Positions 38,732 through 50,029 of a stretch of 64,000 nt of DNA are shown here, piece after piece. The first letter of the stretch is position 1. The number at the start of each line of letters is the position of its first letter. The notes under the pieces are model-generated. The model was not told the origin of the DNA and did no database searches. It worked only from the letters and a program-made list of their open reading frames with translations. The stretch spans positions 496,001 to 560,000 of the forward strand of contig JALJCQ010000009.1 of NCBI GenBank assembly GCA_023091665.1, given 5' to 3'. The position numbers and the translations under genes are program-made. The stretch is from Pythium myriotylum. Its lineage: Eukaryota; Oomycota; Peronosporomycetes; Pythiales; Pythiaceae.

Positions 38732-40618
38732 ATGGTGACGCTGTTCTGCGCGCTCGTCGGTGTGAAGGGGAACGCGTTCTCCATCGACATCGATGCGAGC
38801 AAGTCTGTGGACCACTTGAAGAAGGCCATCAAGAAGGAGAAGGAGAACAAGATCAAGTGCGATGCAGATGAGCTCGAGCTGTTCCTCGCCAAGAAGGGCG
38901 ACGACACGTGGCTCGAATCAAGCACAGATGATGTGAAGAAGCTCAAGAAAGGGGAAAAGACTGCTCTAATCGAAGCGCTGACACACGAAGACAATGAACT
39001 GCAGGGAGAGTCTGGCCTTCAGAAGGTGTTGAAGGATATGCCTGAGCCGTCCACCGATCAAATCCACGTGTTGGTGGTGATTCCGTCGCATGACGTCGGT
39101 GGAAAGCGTGTTCGAGTAGATGAATGGTTCGTCGACGAAGCATTTTCTGTCCAAAAGAAGAAACGAAAACTGGATGAAGACGAAACTGACCAATTCACAA
39201 GGTATTTCAAGATGGCTGGGTTTCCACCGTTGGCACATCCGATGGAGAAGTACACGAAGATTGTGGAACGAGATGCATATGCTGTGATTTTTGCAGAGCT
39301 AATGCGCAAGGTGAAGTTGTGCTTCGAAGCCAAATCAGGCGCTAACATGGTCGTGACGGGAAATCCAGGCACAGGGAAGAGTCGCTTTTACCTCTATTGC
39401 ATCTTTCAACTTCTATTGGGGCATCAAGCGGAAGTCAAAGAGCTTGCTTCTTTTGATTTGGTGCTGAATTTCGGAAACAAATACCACAAGTTCCATGCTG
39501 AAAGCAGGGAGTTCATCAAGTTGAACGAAGCGGATGCTCTTTCGATTCAAGATCAGCACCGTGTGCTTCGGCTCATCGAGGGAAAATCATCGGAACTTAC
39601 CGGCTGGAAAGGAGTATCAATTCTATTTGCTTCCCCGGGGCTGGATGGCATGAACGATTACGCAAAAGTTGACTCGTTCACGTACATCTTGCCAGTGTGG
39701 AGTCTGGAAGAGCTTCAAGATTACAACTCACTGCTTGATGATGATTTCAAACTATCGGAAGACGTTTTGATCTCGCGATACGACAAATTTGGTGGAATTC
39801 CAAGATTCATCTTCACTGCGACGGGGCTTGAGAATGACGAAGAACTTCAGAAGGCTATCGCTACATTCAGTGCGTTGGATATCATTTCATATGCCAAAAG
39901 CAATCATGCTGTGCGAGACGGAAATTACAGCCACCGCGTTCTCGAGATGGTCCCGAGCAGAGTGGATTTTCGAGCAAAATTCCATCTTGATTTTTTGTCC
40001 AAGTACATTGCCGAGAAGATCGTTGCTAAAGTGGACGAAGACAGTCTGCAAAGAGTATCGGAATTCGCAATTGCACACGCCAATGATGACTCAGGAAGTA
40101 CATCCGTCGTTCGAGGCAAGATATACGAGATGCTCTGCCACAGATGGTTCAATCTACACAAACAAGGACACCTACAGCTCCGTTCGTTGTGCTCGAAGGA
40201 GCGCATAGAGTTGATCGTTCCGGAAAATATGCCAATGGTACGGTTCTCCACTCTCGATGAGATCCGTGCAGTTCCTCGACGCCTGACGTACTACCAGCCG
40301 ACGTCAAGAACATTCGGTGCGTTGGATGCATTCATCTTGGATGGCAAGAACACCAGATGCTATGGTTTGCAGATGACCCTCAACCTGGATCATGGAATCA
40401 AAGCTGCACCATTGAGTAGCTTTTTGCTCTGGCTGAACGGTATTGGTATCCCCACGTATCAGTTCTACTTTGGTTTCGTGGTTCCAAGCAACTTAGCGCC
40501 ACACTATCGGAAGCAAACGATCAGAACCAAGACTAATGAAGTTCACCAGAGACCAGGAACGTTGGCGAGTGTGAAGCAGTATGTTGTTGCATTAGACGTG
40601 TTTGTTGGGAACATTTAA
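38732..40618 (+). CDS. CRN-B copy 14, behind P2
   Basis: 628 residues. Header type h2/K/C/K/Q. Shares the rare GLEN variant with copy 13 next door although promoter and header differ, which suggests that the bodies were duplicated or converted together. First of three consecutive CRN-B genes behind P2. Confidence 0.9.
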   Translation: MVTLFCALVGVKGNAFSIDIDASKSVDHLKKAIKKEKENKIKCDADELELFLAKKGDDTWLESSTDDVKKLKKGEKTALIEALTHEDNELQGESGLQKVLKDMPEPSTDQIHVLVVIPSHDVGGKRVRVDEWFVDEAFSVQKKKRKLDEDETDQFTRYFKMAGFPPLAHPMEKYTKIVERDAYAVIFAELMRKVKLCFEAKSGANMVVTGNPGTGKSRFYLYCIFQLLLGHQAEVKELASFDLVLNFGNKYHKFHAESREFIKLNEADALSIQDQHRVLRLIEGKSSELTGWKGVSILFASPGLDGMNDYAKVDSFTYILPVWSLEELQDYNSLLDDDFKLSEDVLISRYDKFGGIPRFIFTATGLENDEELQKAIATFSALDIISYAKSNHAVRDGNYSHRVLEMVPSRVDFRAKFHLDFLSKYIAEKIVAKVDEDSLQRVSEFAIAHANDDSGSTSVVRGKIYEMLCHRWFNLHKQGHLQLRSLCSKERIELIVPENMPMVRFSTLDEIRAVPRRLTYYQPTSRTFGALDAFILDGKNTRCYGLQMTLNLDHGIKAAPLSSFLLWLNGIGIPTYQFYFGFVVPSNLAPHYRKQTIRTKTNEVHQRPGTLASVKQYVVALDVFVGNI

Positions 40619-41052
40619 AGGGGTAATACAAGCTAGAGAGGATATAGAGGAAACAAAGTTGTTCCTATGTCCTTGCACTGTGTCCTCGAGACACTATTGT
40701 TGCGGCTGCTGCTGATTGTGCTCGATAGTGCTGATAAGACAGAAATGATTCTCTCTGATAGCCTGTCTAAACCGATAGTGTCGAAATGGTAGCGATTTGC
40801 CTCCTAGCCTAAGCTACTTCTTGAACAATGTATGCATTCCCCAAAGTTCGTTGGTTCTGATCACCTCTATGATCTGATAACCTGCAGAACCGCGACAAGG
40901 ACTCGACAGAAGTGAAGCACGATCTGTTTCTATGGGCAAAAGAAGCGCAAGCGCGCCATCTGCACGAGATCCGCAAAGTCGACAGAAGTTACAGCTAAAA
41001 AAAGGTTCCAGTTTCAGATGATGGAGGTTAAGACAAAAAAAAAGATTCTTTT
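40619..41052 (+). other. B-type tail after copy 14
   Basis: Copy of the B tail described at 29259; no gene seen. Confidence 0.7.
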
Positions 41053-41367
41053 TTAATTCTGTGTTGTAAATTCGTTCAGGTTTTCTTTCAATGATGGGCA
41101 TTTATTCTTGATATATTCATTTTTACACATCCAATTGAAATATTGGGTATCGTTTTCAACAATCCACTTTACTGATTTGTTCTTATGTTTGCCCCACCGC
41201 ATGATATAACTATCGTCTCCATCTTGGAACTTCCCTTGTAAAAAGCGTTTGATATCCGATTCTTCGGATTGTTGATTGTATAACCATCGACAGTATGACG
41301 CATCTTGATCATATACTTCCTCAAGAGCCTTTCCCTTGTATTTTCCGAACTCTAAAATAACGGACAT
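41053..41367 (-). CDS. ExoX-C-like repeat protein, copy 3
   Basis: Identical protein to the copy at 29693-30007. Confidence 0.6.
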   Translation of the reverse strand: MSVILEFGKYKGKALEEVYDQDASYCRWLYNQQSEESDIKRFLQGKFQDGDDSYIMRWGKHKNKSVKWIVENDTQYFNWMCKNEYIKNKCPSLKENLNEFTTQN

Positions 41368-41540
41368 TTTTATGTGTAGTGTATGGTGTATCCCTATATA
41401 CTACTTACTAATTTTATGTCAGAATTGAAAAAAAATATCTATGTAATGGGTACGTCAAAAACCCAACTTTGGGTTGCACCGTTTGATTGGCTGAAATACG
41501 ATTAGAGAGAACGTCCCTCACACAGAAGGCAATTGGAAAC

Positions 41541-43427
41541 ATGGTGACGCTGTTCTGCGCGCTCGTCGGTGTGAAGGGGAACGCGTTCTCCATCGACATC
41601 GATGCGAGCAAGTCTGTGGACCACTTGAAGAAGGCCATCAAGAAGGAGAAGGAGAACAAGATCAAGTGCGATGCAGATGAGCTCGAGCTGTTCCTCGCCA
41701 AGAAGGGCGACGACACGTGGCTCGAATCAAGCACAGATGATGTGAAGAAGCTCAAGAAAGGGGAAAAGACTGCTCTAATCGAAGCGCTGACACACGAAGA
41801 CAATGAACTGCAGGGAGAGTCTGGCCTTCAGAAGGTGTTGAAGGATATGCCTGAGCCGTCCACCGATCAAATCCACGTGTTGGTGGTGATTCCGTCGCAT
41901 GACGTCGGTGGAAAGCGTGTTCGAGTAGATGAATGGTTCGTCGACGAAGCATTTTCTGTCCAAAAGAAGAAACGAAAACTGGATGAAGACGAAACTGACC
42001 AATTCACAAGGTATTTCAAGATGGCTGGGTTTCCACCGTTGGCACATCCGATGGAGAAGTACACGAAGATTGTGGAACGAGATGCATATGCTGTGATTTT
42101 TGCAGAGCTAATGCGCAAGGTGAAGTTGTGCTTCGAAGCCAAATCAGGCGCTAACATGGTCGTGACGGGAAATCCAGGCACAGGGAAGAGTCGCTTTTAC
42201 CTCTATTGCATCTTTCAACTTCTATTGGGGCATCAAGCGGAAGTCAAAGAGCTTGCTTCTTTTGATTTGGTGCTGAATTTCGGAAACAAATACCACAAGT
42301 TCCATGCTGAAAGCAGGGAGTTCATCAAGTTGAACGAAGCGGATGCTCTTTCGATTCAAGATCAGCACCGTGTGCTTCGGCTCATCGAGGGAAAATCATC
42401 GGAACTTACCGGCTGGAAAGGAGTATCAATTCTATTTGCTTCCCCGGGGCTGGATGGCATGAACGATTACGCAAAAGTTGACTCGTTCACGTACATCTTG
42501 CCAGTGTGGAGTCTGGAAGAGCTTCAAGATTACAACTCACTGCTTGATGATGATTTCAAACTATCGGAAGACGTTTTGATCTCGCGATACGACAAATTTG
42601 GTGGAATTCCAAGATTCATCTTCACTGCGACGGAGCTTGAGAATGACGAAGAACTTCAGAAGGCTATCGCTACATTCAGTGCGTTGGATATCATTTCATA
42701 TGCCAAAAGCAATCATGCTGTGCGAGACGGAAATTACAGCCACCGCGTTCTCGAGATGGTCCCGAGCAGAGTGGATTTTCGAGCAAAATTCCATCTTGAT
42801 TTTTTGTCCAAGTACATTGCCGAGAAGATCGTTGCTAAAGTGGACGAAGACAGTCTGCAAAGAGTATCGGAATTCGCAATTGCACACGCCAATGATGACT
42901 CAGGAAGTACATCCGTCGTTCGAGGCAAGATATACGAGATGCTCTGCCACAGATGGTTCAATCTACACAAACAAGGACACCTACAGCTCCGTTCGTTGTG
43001 CTCGAAGGAGCGCATAGAGTTGATCGTTCCGGAAAATATGCCAATGGTACGGTTCTCCACTCTCGATGAGATCCGTGCAGTTCCTCGACGCCTGACGTAC
43101 TACCAGCCGACGTCAAGAACATTCGGTGCGTTGGATGCATTCATCTTGGATGGCAAGAACACCAGATGCTATGGTTTGCAGATGACCCTCAACCTGGATC
43201 ATGGAATCAAAGCTGCACCATTGAGTAGCTTTTTGCTCTGGCTGAACGGTATTGGTATCCCCACGTATCAGTTCTACTTTGGTTTCGTGGTTCCAAGCAA
43301 CTTAGCGCCACACTATCGGAAGCAAACGATCAGAACCAAGACTAATGAAGTTCACCAGAGACCAGGAACGTTGGCGAGTGTGAAGCAGTATGTTGTTGCA
43401 TTAGACGTGTTTGTTGGGAACATTTAA
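41541..43427 (+). CDS. CRN-B copy 15
   Basis: 628 residues. Header type h2/K/C/K/Q, body with the common ELEN variant. Same protein as copies 16 and 19. Confidence 0.9.
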   Translation: MVTLFCALVGVKGNAFSIDIDASKSVDHLKKAIKKEKENKIKCDADELELFLAKKGDDTWLESSTDDVKKLKKGEKTALIEALTHEDNELQGESGLQKVLKDMPEPSTDQIHVLVVIPSHDVGGKRVRVDEWFVDEAFSVQKKKRKLDEDETDQFTRYFKMAGFPPLAHPMEKYTKIVERDAYAVIFAELMRKVKLCFEAKSGANMVVTGNPGTGKSRFYLYCIFQLLLGHQAEVKELASFDLVLNFGNKYHKFHAESREFIKLNEADALSIQDQHRVLRLIEGKSSELTGWKGVSILFASPGLDGMNDYAKVDSFTYILPVWSLEELQDYNSLLDDDFKLSEDVLISRYDKFGGIPRFIFTATELENDEELQKAIATFSALDIISYAKSNHAVRDGNYSHRVLEMVPSRVDFRAKFHLDFLSKYIAEKIVAKVDEDSLQRVSEFAIAHANDDSGSTSVVRGKIYEMLCHRWFNLHKQGHLQLRSLCSKERIELIVPENMPMVRFSTLDEIRAVPRRLTYYQPTSRTFGALDAFILDGKNTRCYGLQMTLNLDHGIKAAPLSSFLLWLNGIGIPTYQFYFGFVVPSNLAPHYRKQTIRTKTNEVHQRPGTLASVKQYVVALDVFVGNI

Positions 43428-43861
43428 AGGGGTAATACAAGCTAGAGAGGATATAGAGGAAACAAAGTTGTTCCTATGTCCTTGCACTGTGTCCTCGAGA
43501 CACTATTGTTGCGGCTGCTGCTGATTGTGCTCGATAGTGCTGATAAGACAGAAATGATTCTCTCTGATAGCCTGTCTAAACCGATAGTGTCGAAATGGTA
43601 GCGATTTGCCTCCTAGCCTAAGCTACTTCTTGAACAATGTATGCATTCCCCAAAGTTCGTTGGTTCTGATCACCTCTATGATCTGATAACCTGCAGAACC
43701 GCGACAAGGACTCGACAGAAGTGAAGCACGATCTGTTTCTATGGGCAAAAGAAGCGCAAGCGCGCCATCTGCACGAGATCCGCAAAGTCGACAGAAGTTA
43801 CAGCTAAAAAAAGGTTCCAGTTTCAGATGATGGAGGTTAAGACAAAAAAAAAGATTCTTTT
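43428..43861 (+). other. B-type tail after copy 15
   Basis: Copy of the B tail described at 29259; no gene seen. Confidence 0.7.
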
Positions 43862-44176
43862 TTAATTCTGTGTTGTAAATTCGTTCAGGTTTTCTTTCAA
43901 TGATGGGCATTTATTCTTGATATATTCATTTTTACACATCCAATTGAAATATTGGGTATCGTTTTCAACAATCCACTTTACTGATTTGTTCTTATGTTTG
44001 CCCCACCGCATGATATAACTATCGTCTCCATCTTGGAACTTCCCTTGTAAAAAGCGTTTGATATCCGATTCTTCGGATTGTTGATTGTATAACCATCGAC
44101 AGTATGACGCATCTTGATCATATACTTCCTCAAGAGCCTTTCCCTTGTATTTTCCGAACTCTAAAATAACGGACAT
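43862..44176 (-). CDS. ExoX-C-like repeat protein, copy 4
   Basis: Identical protein to the copy at 29693-30007. Confidence 0.6.
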   Translation of the reverse strand: MSVILEFGKYKGKALEEVYDQDASYCRWLYNQQSEESDIKRFLQGKFQDGDDSYIMRWGKHKNKSVKWIVENDTQYFNWMCKNEYIKNKCPSLKENLNEFTTQN

Positions 44177-44349
44177 TTTTATGTGTAGTGTATGGTGTAT
44201 CCCTATATACTACTTACTAATTTTATGTCAGAATTGAAAAAAAATATCTATGTAATGGGTACGTCAAAAACCCAACTTTGGGTTGCACCGTTTGATTGGC
44301 TGAAATACGATTAGAGAGAACGTCCCTCACACAGAAGGCAATTGGAAAC

Positions 44350-46236
44350 ATGGTGACGCTGTTCTGCGCGCTCGTCGGTGTGAAGGGGAACGCGTTCTCC
44401 ATCGACATCGATGCGAGCAAGTCTGTGGACCACTTGAAGAAGGCCATCAAGAAGGAGAAGGAGAACAAGATCAAGTGCGATGCAGATGAGCTCGAGCTGT
44501 TCCTCGCCAAGAAGGGCGACGACACGTGGCTCGAATCAAGCACAGATGATGTGAAGAAGCTCAAGAAAGGGGAAAAGACTGCTCTAATCGAAGCGCTGAC
44601 ACACGAAGACAATGAACTGCAGGGAGAGTCTGGCCTTCAGAAGGTGTTGAAGGATATGCCTGAGCCGTCCACCGATCAAATCCACGTGTTGGTGGTGATT
44701 CCGTCGCATGACGTCGGTGGAAAGCGTGTTCGAGTAGATGAATGGTTCGTCGACGAAGCATTTTCTGTCCAAAAGAAGAAACGAAAACTGGATGAAGACG
44801 AAACTGACCAATTCACAAGGTATTTCAAGATGGCTGGGTTTCCACCGTTGGCACATCCGATGGAGAAGTACACGAAGATTGTGGAACGAGATGCATATGC
44901 TGTGATTTTTGCAGAGCTAATGCGCAAGGTGAAGTTGTGCTTCGAAGCCAAATCAGGCGCTAACATGGTCGTGACGGGAAATCCAGGCACAGGGAAGAGT
45001 CGCTTTTACCTCTATTGCATCTTTCAACTTCTATTGGGGCATCAAGCGGAAGTCAAAGAGCTTGCTTCTTTTGATTTGGTGCTGAATTTCGGAAACAAAT
45101 ACCACAAGTTCCATGCTGAAAGCAGGGAGTTCATCAAGTTGAACGAAGCGGATGCTCTTTCGATTCAAGATCAGCACCGTGTGCTTCGGCTCATCGAGGG
45201 AAAATCATCGGAACTTACCGGCTGGAAAGGAGTATCAATTCTATTTGCTTCCCCGGGGCTGGATGGCATGAACGATTACGCAAAAGTTGACTCGTTCACG
45301 TACATCTTGCCAGTGTGGAGTCTGGAAGAGCTTCAAGATTACAACTCACTGCTTGATGATGATTTCAAACTATCGGAAGACGTTTTGATCTCGCGATACG
45401 ACAAATTTGGTGGAATTCCAAGATTCATCTTCACTGCGACGGAGCTTGAGAATGACGAAGAACTTCAGAAGGCTATCGCTACATTCAGTGCGTTGGATAT
45501 CATTTCATATGCCAAAAGCAATCATGCTGTGCGAGACGGAAATTACAGCCACCGCGTTCTCGAGATGGTCCCGAGCAGAGTGGATTTTCGAGCAAAATTC
45601 CATCTTGATTTTTTGTCCAAGTACATTGCCGAGAAGATCGTTGCTAAAGTGGACGAAGACAGTCTGCAAAGAGTATCGGAATTCGCAATTGCACACGCCA
45701 ATGATGACTCAGGAAGTACATCCGTCGTTCGAGGCAAGATATACGAGATGCTCTGCCACAGATGGTTCAATCTACACAAACAAGGACACCTACAGCTCCG
45801 TTCGTTGTGCTCGAAGGAGCGCATAGAGTTGATCGTTCCGGAAAATATGCCAATGGTACGGTTCTCCACTCTCGATGAGATCCGTGCAGTTCCTCGACGC
45901 CTGACGTACTACCAGCCGACGTCAAGAACATTCGGTGCGTTGGATGCATTCATCTTGGATGGCAAGAACACCAGATGCTATGGTTTGCAGATGACCCTCA
46001 ACCTGGATCATGGAATCAAAGCTGCACCATTGAGTAGCTTTTTGCTCTGGCTGAACGGTATTGGTATCCCCACGTATCAGTTCTACTTTGGTTTCGTGGT
46101 TCCAAGCAACTTAGCGCCACACTATCGGAAGCAAACGATCAGAACCAAGACTAATGAAGTTCACCAGAGACCAGGAACGTTGGCGAGTGTGAAGCAGTAT
46201 GTTGTTGCATTAGACGTGTTTGTTGGGAACATTTAA
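44350..46236 (+). CDS. CRN-B copy 16
   Basis: 628 residues, same protein as copy 15; the two 2809-bp units look like a recent direct duplication. Confidence 0.9.
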   Translation: MVTLFCALVGVKGNAFSIDIDASKSVDHLKKAIKKEKENKIKCDADELELFLAKKGDDTWLESSTDDVKKLKKGEKTALIEALTHEDNELQGESGLQKVLKDMPEPSTDQIHVLVVIPSHDVGGKRVRVDEWFVDEAFSVQKKKRKLDEDETDQFTRYFKMAGFPPLAHPMEKYTKIVERDAYAVIFAELMRKVKLCFEAKSGANMVVTGNPGTGKSRFYLYCIFQLLLGHQAEVKELASFDLVLNFGNKYHKFHAESREFIKLNEADALSIQDQHRVLRLIEGKSSELTGWKGVSILFASPGLDGMNDYAKVDSFTYILPVWSLEELQDYNSLLDDDFKLSEDVLISRYDKFGGIPRFIFTATELENDEELQKAIATFSALDIISYAKSNHAVRDGNYSHRVLEMVPSRVDFRAKFHLDFLSKYIAEKIVAKVDEDSLQRVSEFAIAHANDDSGSTSVVRGKIYEMLCHRWFNLHKQGHLQLRSLCSKERIELIVPENMPMVRFSTLDEIRAVPRRLTYYQPTSRTFGALDAFILDGKNTRCYGLQMTLNLDHGIKAAPLSSFLLWLNGIGIPTYQFYFGFVVPSNLAPHYRKQTIRTKTNEVHQRPGTLASVKQYVVALDVFVGNI

Positions 46237-46670
46237 AGGGGTAATACAAGCTAGAGAGGATATAGAGGAAACAAAGTTGTTCCTATGTCCTTGCACTGTG
46301 TCCTCGAGACACTATTGTTGCGGCTGCTGCTGATTGTGCTCGATAGTGCTGATAAGACAGAAATGATTCTCTCTGATAGCCTGTCTAAACCGATAGTGTC
46401 GAAATGGTAGCGATTTGCCTCCTAGCCTAAGCTACTTCTTGAACAATGTATGCATTCCCCAAAGTTCGTTGGTTCTGATCACCTCTATGATCTGATAACC
46501 TGCAGAACCGCGACAAGGACTCGACAGAAGTGAAGCACGATCTGTTTCTATGGGCAAAAGAAGCGCAAGCGCGCCATCTGCACGAGATCCGCAAAGTCGA
46601 CAGAAGTTACAGCTAAAAAAAGGTTCCAGTTTCAGATGATGGAGGTTAAGACAAAAAAAAAGATTCTTTT
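46237..46670 (+). other. B-type tail after copy 16
   Basis: Copy of the B tail described at 29259; no gene seen. Confidence 0.7.
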
Positions 46671-46985
46671 TTAATTCTGTGTTGTAAATTCGTTCAGGTT
46701 TTCTTTCAATGATGGGCATTTATTCTTGATATATTCATTTTTACACATCCAATTGAAATATTGGGTATCGTTTTCAACAATCCACTTTACTGATTTGTTC
46801 TTATGTTTGCCCCACCGCATGATATAACTATCGTCTCCATCTTGGAACTTCCCTTGTAAAAAGCGTTTGATATCCGATTCTTCGGATTGTTGATTGTATA
46901 ACCATCGACAGTATGACGCATCTTGATCATATACTTCCTCAAGAGCCTTTCCCTTGTATTTTCCGAACTCTAAAATAACGGACAT
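46671..46985 (-). CDS. ExoX-C-like repeat protein, copy 5
   Basis: Identical protein to the copy at 29693-30007. Confidence 0.6.
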   Translation of the reverse strand: MSVILEFGKYKGKALEEVYDQDASYCRWLYNQQSEESDIKRFLQGKFQDGDDSYIMRWGKHKNKSVKWIVENDTQYFNWMCKNEYIKNKCPSLKENLNEFTTQN

Positions 46986-47158
46986 TTTTATGTGTAGTGT
47001 ATGGTGTATCCCTATATACTACTTACTAATTTTATGTCAGAATTGAAAAAAAATATCTATGTAATGGGTACGTCAAAAACCCAACTTTGGGTTGCACCGT
47101 TTGATTGGCTGAAATACGATTAGAGAGAACGTCCCTCACACAGAAGGCAATTGGAAAC

Positions 47159-48940
47159 ATGGTGACGCTGTTCTGCGCGCTCGTCGGTGTGAAGGGGAAC
47201 GCGTTCTCCATCGACATCGATGCGAGCAAGTCTGTGGACCACTTGAAGAAGGCCATCAAGAAGGAGAAGGAGAACAAGATCAAGTGCGATGCAGATGAGC
47301 TCGAGCTGTTCCTCGCCAAGAAGGGCGACGACACGTGGCTCGAATCAAGCACAGATGATGTGAAGAAGCTCAAGAAAGGGGAAAAGACTGCTCTAATCGA
47401 AGCGCTGACACACGAAGACAATGAACTGCAGGGAGAGTCTGGCCTTCAGAAGGTGTTGAAGGATATGCCTGAGCCGTCCACCGATCAAATCCACGTGTTG
47501 GTGGTGGTTCCCAAGCAGGAAACCATTCAAGCTGTTTCACAAGATGGTGTTTTCGATCGCTGCAGTGATCAATTCTTCTCACAATTCACCAGGGTTGACG
47601 AAGTCAACAGTTGGCTCGAGTTTCCGTCGTTGCTGCCGCTAACGAAACGTCAAAAGCTCTACATTCGATCTTCGTACAAGTCGATCGCTGCTCAAGTTCT
47701 GTCAAATGCGGACCCAAGCATGGTCAAGTATGCAGTCATCACTGGCACGCCTGGCATTGGAAAATCAGTGTTCGTCTACTATGTGATGTGGAGGTTGGTC
47801 AAGGATAAGAAACGGGTGTTGTTTCTCACTGCAGCACCACCAATCTACTTCGATGGCAGGTCGATGTTGATCTGCAATCAACTGCCTTTTGCTGGAAATC
47901 GCCATTTCTGGTCGGCCGATTTGTGGTGCCTCGTTGATTCAGTCGACCCAACTATGATTCCTGGGCTCCCCATTCTTCATTGCTCGACTCTGCTCGTGAG
48001 TACACCGCGACGAGACTGCATTGGTGAATTCAAGAAGCTCGTACCGACTCCAGATGTGTTCTACATGCCACTGTGGACCAAGGAAGAGCTGGCGACAATT
48101 GCTTCACTGTATCCAACTGCGGCAGATGTGTGGGATAATCGATTTGAGTGCTTGGGTGGTGTACCTCGTCTGGTGATGCAAGACATTCAATCCGACCCAG
48201 AAGCTTTGCTGATTTCCGCATGCAGCAGTTGTTCTCTCGATGATTGCATTATGCTGGTGTCCATCTACTCGGAGATCAATTCGAAGACCAAGATCATTCA
48301 GGCGTTGATTCACATCCACAGTCAAGAACCATATCGAGAGTACAAAGTTGCGTACGCATCAGAACTGGCGATGCAAGTGATCGCTCGAACAAAGTGGCGA
48401 TCCGATCGCACGAAGATGCAAAGCCTTTTGGGGTCGTGCGATGGAAACCCGCTCGCACAATCGCTGTGCGGATACATCTTCGAGCCTCATGCGATGGATC
48501 TGTTGGAGCAAGGTGGGACTTTCGTGTGTCGGAGGCTGTTGTCTGGAGCTGAAATGCGAAAGCGCGACACAGCCAAACGCAAACGAGGCACCCCAGATAG
48601 TGAAGACGAAGAGACCATCGACATTCCACGTTCCTTGCAACCACGACAAACAGTGGATCGTGTGAAAGTCGGTCAACTTGCAAATCAGCTGTACGTGCCA
48701 CGGACATCGAACTATACTGCCATTGACGCGTGGATGCCGCACGTCGGTGGTTTTCAAATGACGGTGGGAAGGAAGCACGAGATCAAGGCCGGTGCGGCAG
48801 ATGATCTGGGGAAACTGGGTGCCAACGGCAATCGGCTCTACTTCTTGCTTCCACCGCTATACTACCAGTCGTTCACGAAGAAGACACCACAAACCATCGA
48901 GCAGTTTGCGATACTGATACCTTATCCGGAAGTGGTTTAA
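47159..48940 (+). CDS. CRN-A copy 17, behind P2
   Basis: 593 residues. Header type h2/K/C/K/Q, ETIQAVSQD, g2; same protein as copy 11. Its tail carries CGAACCCG and GAAGGGC, markers of the left end of the array, not of its neighbours. Confidence 0.9.
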   Translation: MVTLFCALVGVKGNAFSIDIDASKSVDHLKKAIKKEKENKIKCDADELELFLAKKGDDTWLESSTDDVKKLKKGEKTALIEALTHEDNELQGESGLQKVLKDMPEPSTDQIHVLVVVPKQETIQAVSQDGVFDRCSDQFFSQFTRVDEVNSWLEFPSLLPLTKRQKLYIRSSYKSIAAQVLSNADPSMVKYAVITGTPGIGKSVFVYYVMWRLVKDKKRVLFLTAAPPIYFDGRSMLICNQLPFAGNRHFWSADLWCLVDSVDPTMIPGLPILHCSTLLVSTPRRDCIGEFKKLVPTPDVFYMPLWTKEELATIASLYPTAADVWDNRFECLGGVPRLVMQDIQSDPEALLISACSSCSLDDCIMLVSIYSEINSKTKIIQALIHIHSQEPYREYKVAYASELAMQVIARTKWRSDRTKMQSLLGSCDGNPLAQSLCGYIFEPHAMDLLEQGGTFVCRRLLSGAEMRKRDTAKRKRGTPDSEDEETIDIPRSLQPRQTVDRVKVGQLANQLYVPRTSNYTAIDAWMPHVGGFQMTVGRKHEIKAGAADDLGKLGANGNRLYFLLPPLYYQSFTKKTPQTIEQFAILIPYPEVV

Positions 48941-49232
48941 CACAATCTTCTTATCATCCTTCATAACCTCTCGAACCCGTTAACGTCTGTTTGCCGTCGA
49001 TTTGCCGTCGATTTGTTGCTGTAGTGCAGTTGGCCAAAGATTTGTATACTGATCAATGGAAGGGCAGCACCTCAATTTCTCTATAACCTTGCAAACTCGC
49101 TCATTTGTGTGATTGATGTGTTGTATACAGATGGCTGGGACTTATCAAAAAAACTAAATCAACACAATCAACCTGACTTATTCAGAAATTTTTACGACTT
49201 GAATACAGAAGTTTCGCTTCGTTAATATAATT

Positions 49233-49625
49233 ATGAATAGAATCAGACGTTATAGAGATACTGGAGTTAACGAAGTTGCTCCAAAAGATGATCATAGAAT
49301 TGATGCGATAATGAAAGAATTGGAGTATCTTCGCTCTGAATTAGCTCAAAAAAAGGTTGAAACATCCATTTCAAAATACTTTAATGAAGAGATATTTACA
49401 AAAGATAGAGAAGATTTACTCAAGGATGGATTTGTTAGTAAGGGAGACTACCTCGAAATCCCATTAACAATATTGAATGCCAGATACAAACAATGGTGCA
49501 TCGATACTGGACATAATCGTATGTTGCGTAAAGCAATCATTGAGAACATCCGAAATGATAAAGTTGATGGAGTTGTGTTCAAATATTATGACGGATACGA
49601 CAAAATACGTGTTTTTCCTAGTTAG
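49233..49625 (+). CDS. 130-residue virus-derived protein, copy 13
   Basis: Same protein as the copy at 725, with the rare TTAACGAAG allele otherwise found only in the first two copies, more than 45 kb away. Confidence 0.55.
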   Translation: MNRIRRYRDTGVNEVAPKDDHRIDAIMKELEYLRSELAQKKVETSISKYFNEEIFTKDREDLLKDGFVSKGDYLEIPLTILNARYKQWCIDTGHNRMLRKAIIENIRNDKVDGVVFKYYDGYDKIRVFPS

Positions 49626-49875
49626 TGTGCTTTTCGTTGATATTCTGACACTGTAGGTTCCAGAGGAACCCGAGGCATCTCTGATGCCGGCTCTTGATAG
49701 CTGCACTAATTAAATCAATTTCCTTACAGAGCTGTATTATTTCAGATGCTGAATGCTTTTCTATTTTGGGGTACTCATATAAATCACTCAGTATTTCGGT
49801 ATCTACCGGTTCATTGAGCTGGACGTCATCAACATAACCAGTATCATCGGTATCGGATAGATACGTAATATCCAT
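49618..49875 (-). CDS. 85-residue antisense protein, copy 13
   Basis: Identical to the copy at 1110-1367. Confidence 0.45.
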   Translation of the reverse strand: MDITYLSDTDDTGYVDDVQLNEPVDTEILSDLYEYPKIEKHSASEIIQLCKEIDLISAAIKSRHQRCLGFLWNLQCQNINEKHTN

Positions 49876-50029
49876 GGTTTTGTGTCTATATAGATAAATA
49901 TATTTTGTATCTCCAGTTGTTCAATCACCCAAATGGGTACGTCAAACACCCAACGTTGGGTTGCATCGTTTGATTGGCTGAAATACGAATAGGAAGAACG
50001 TCCCTCACTCTCAGAAAGCAATTGGAAAC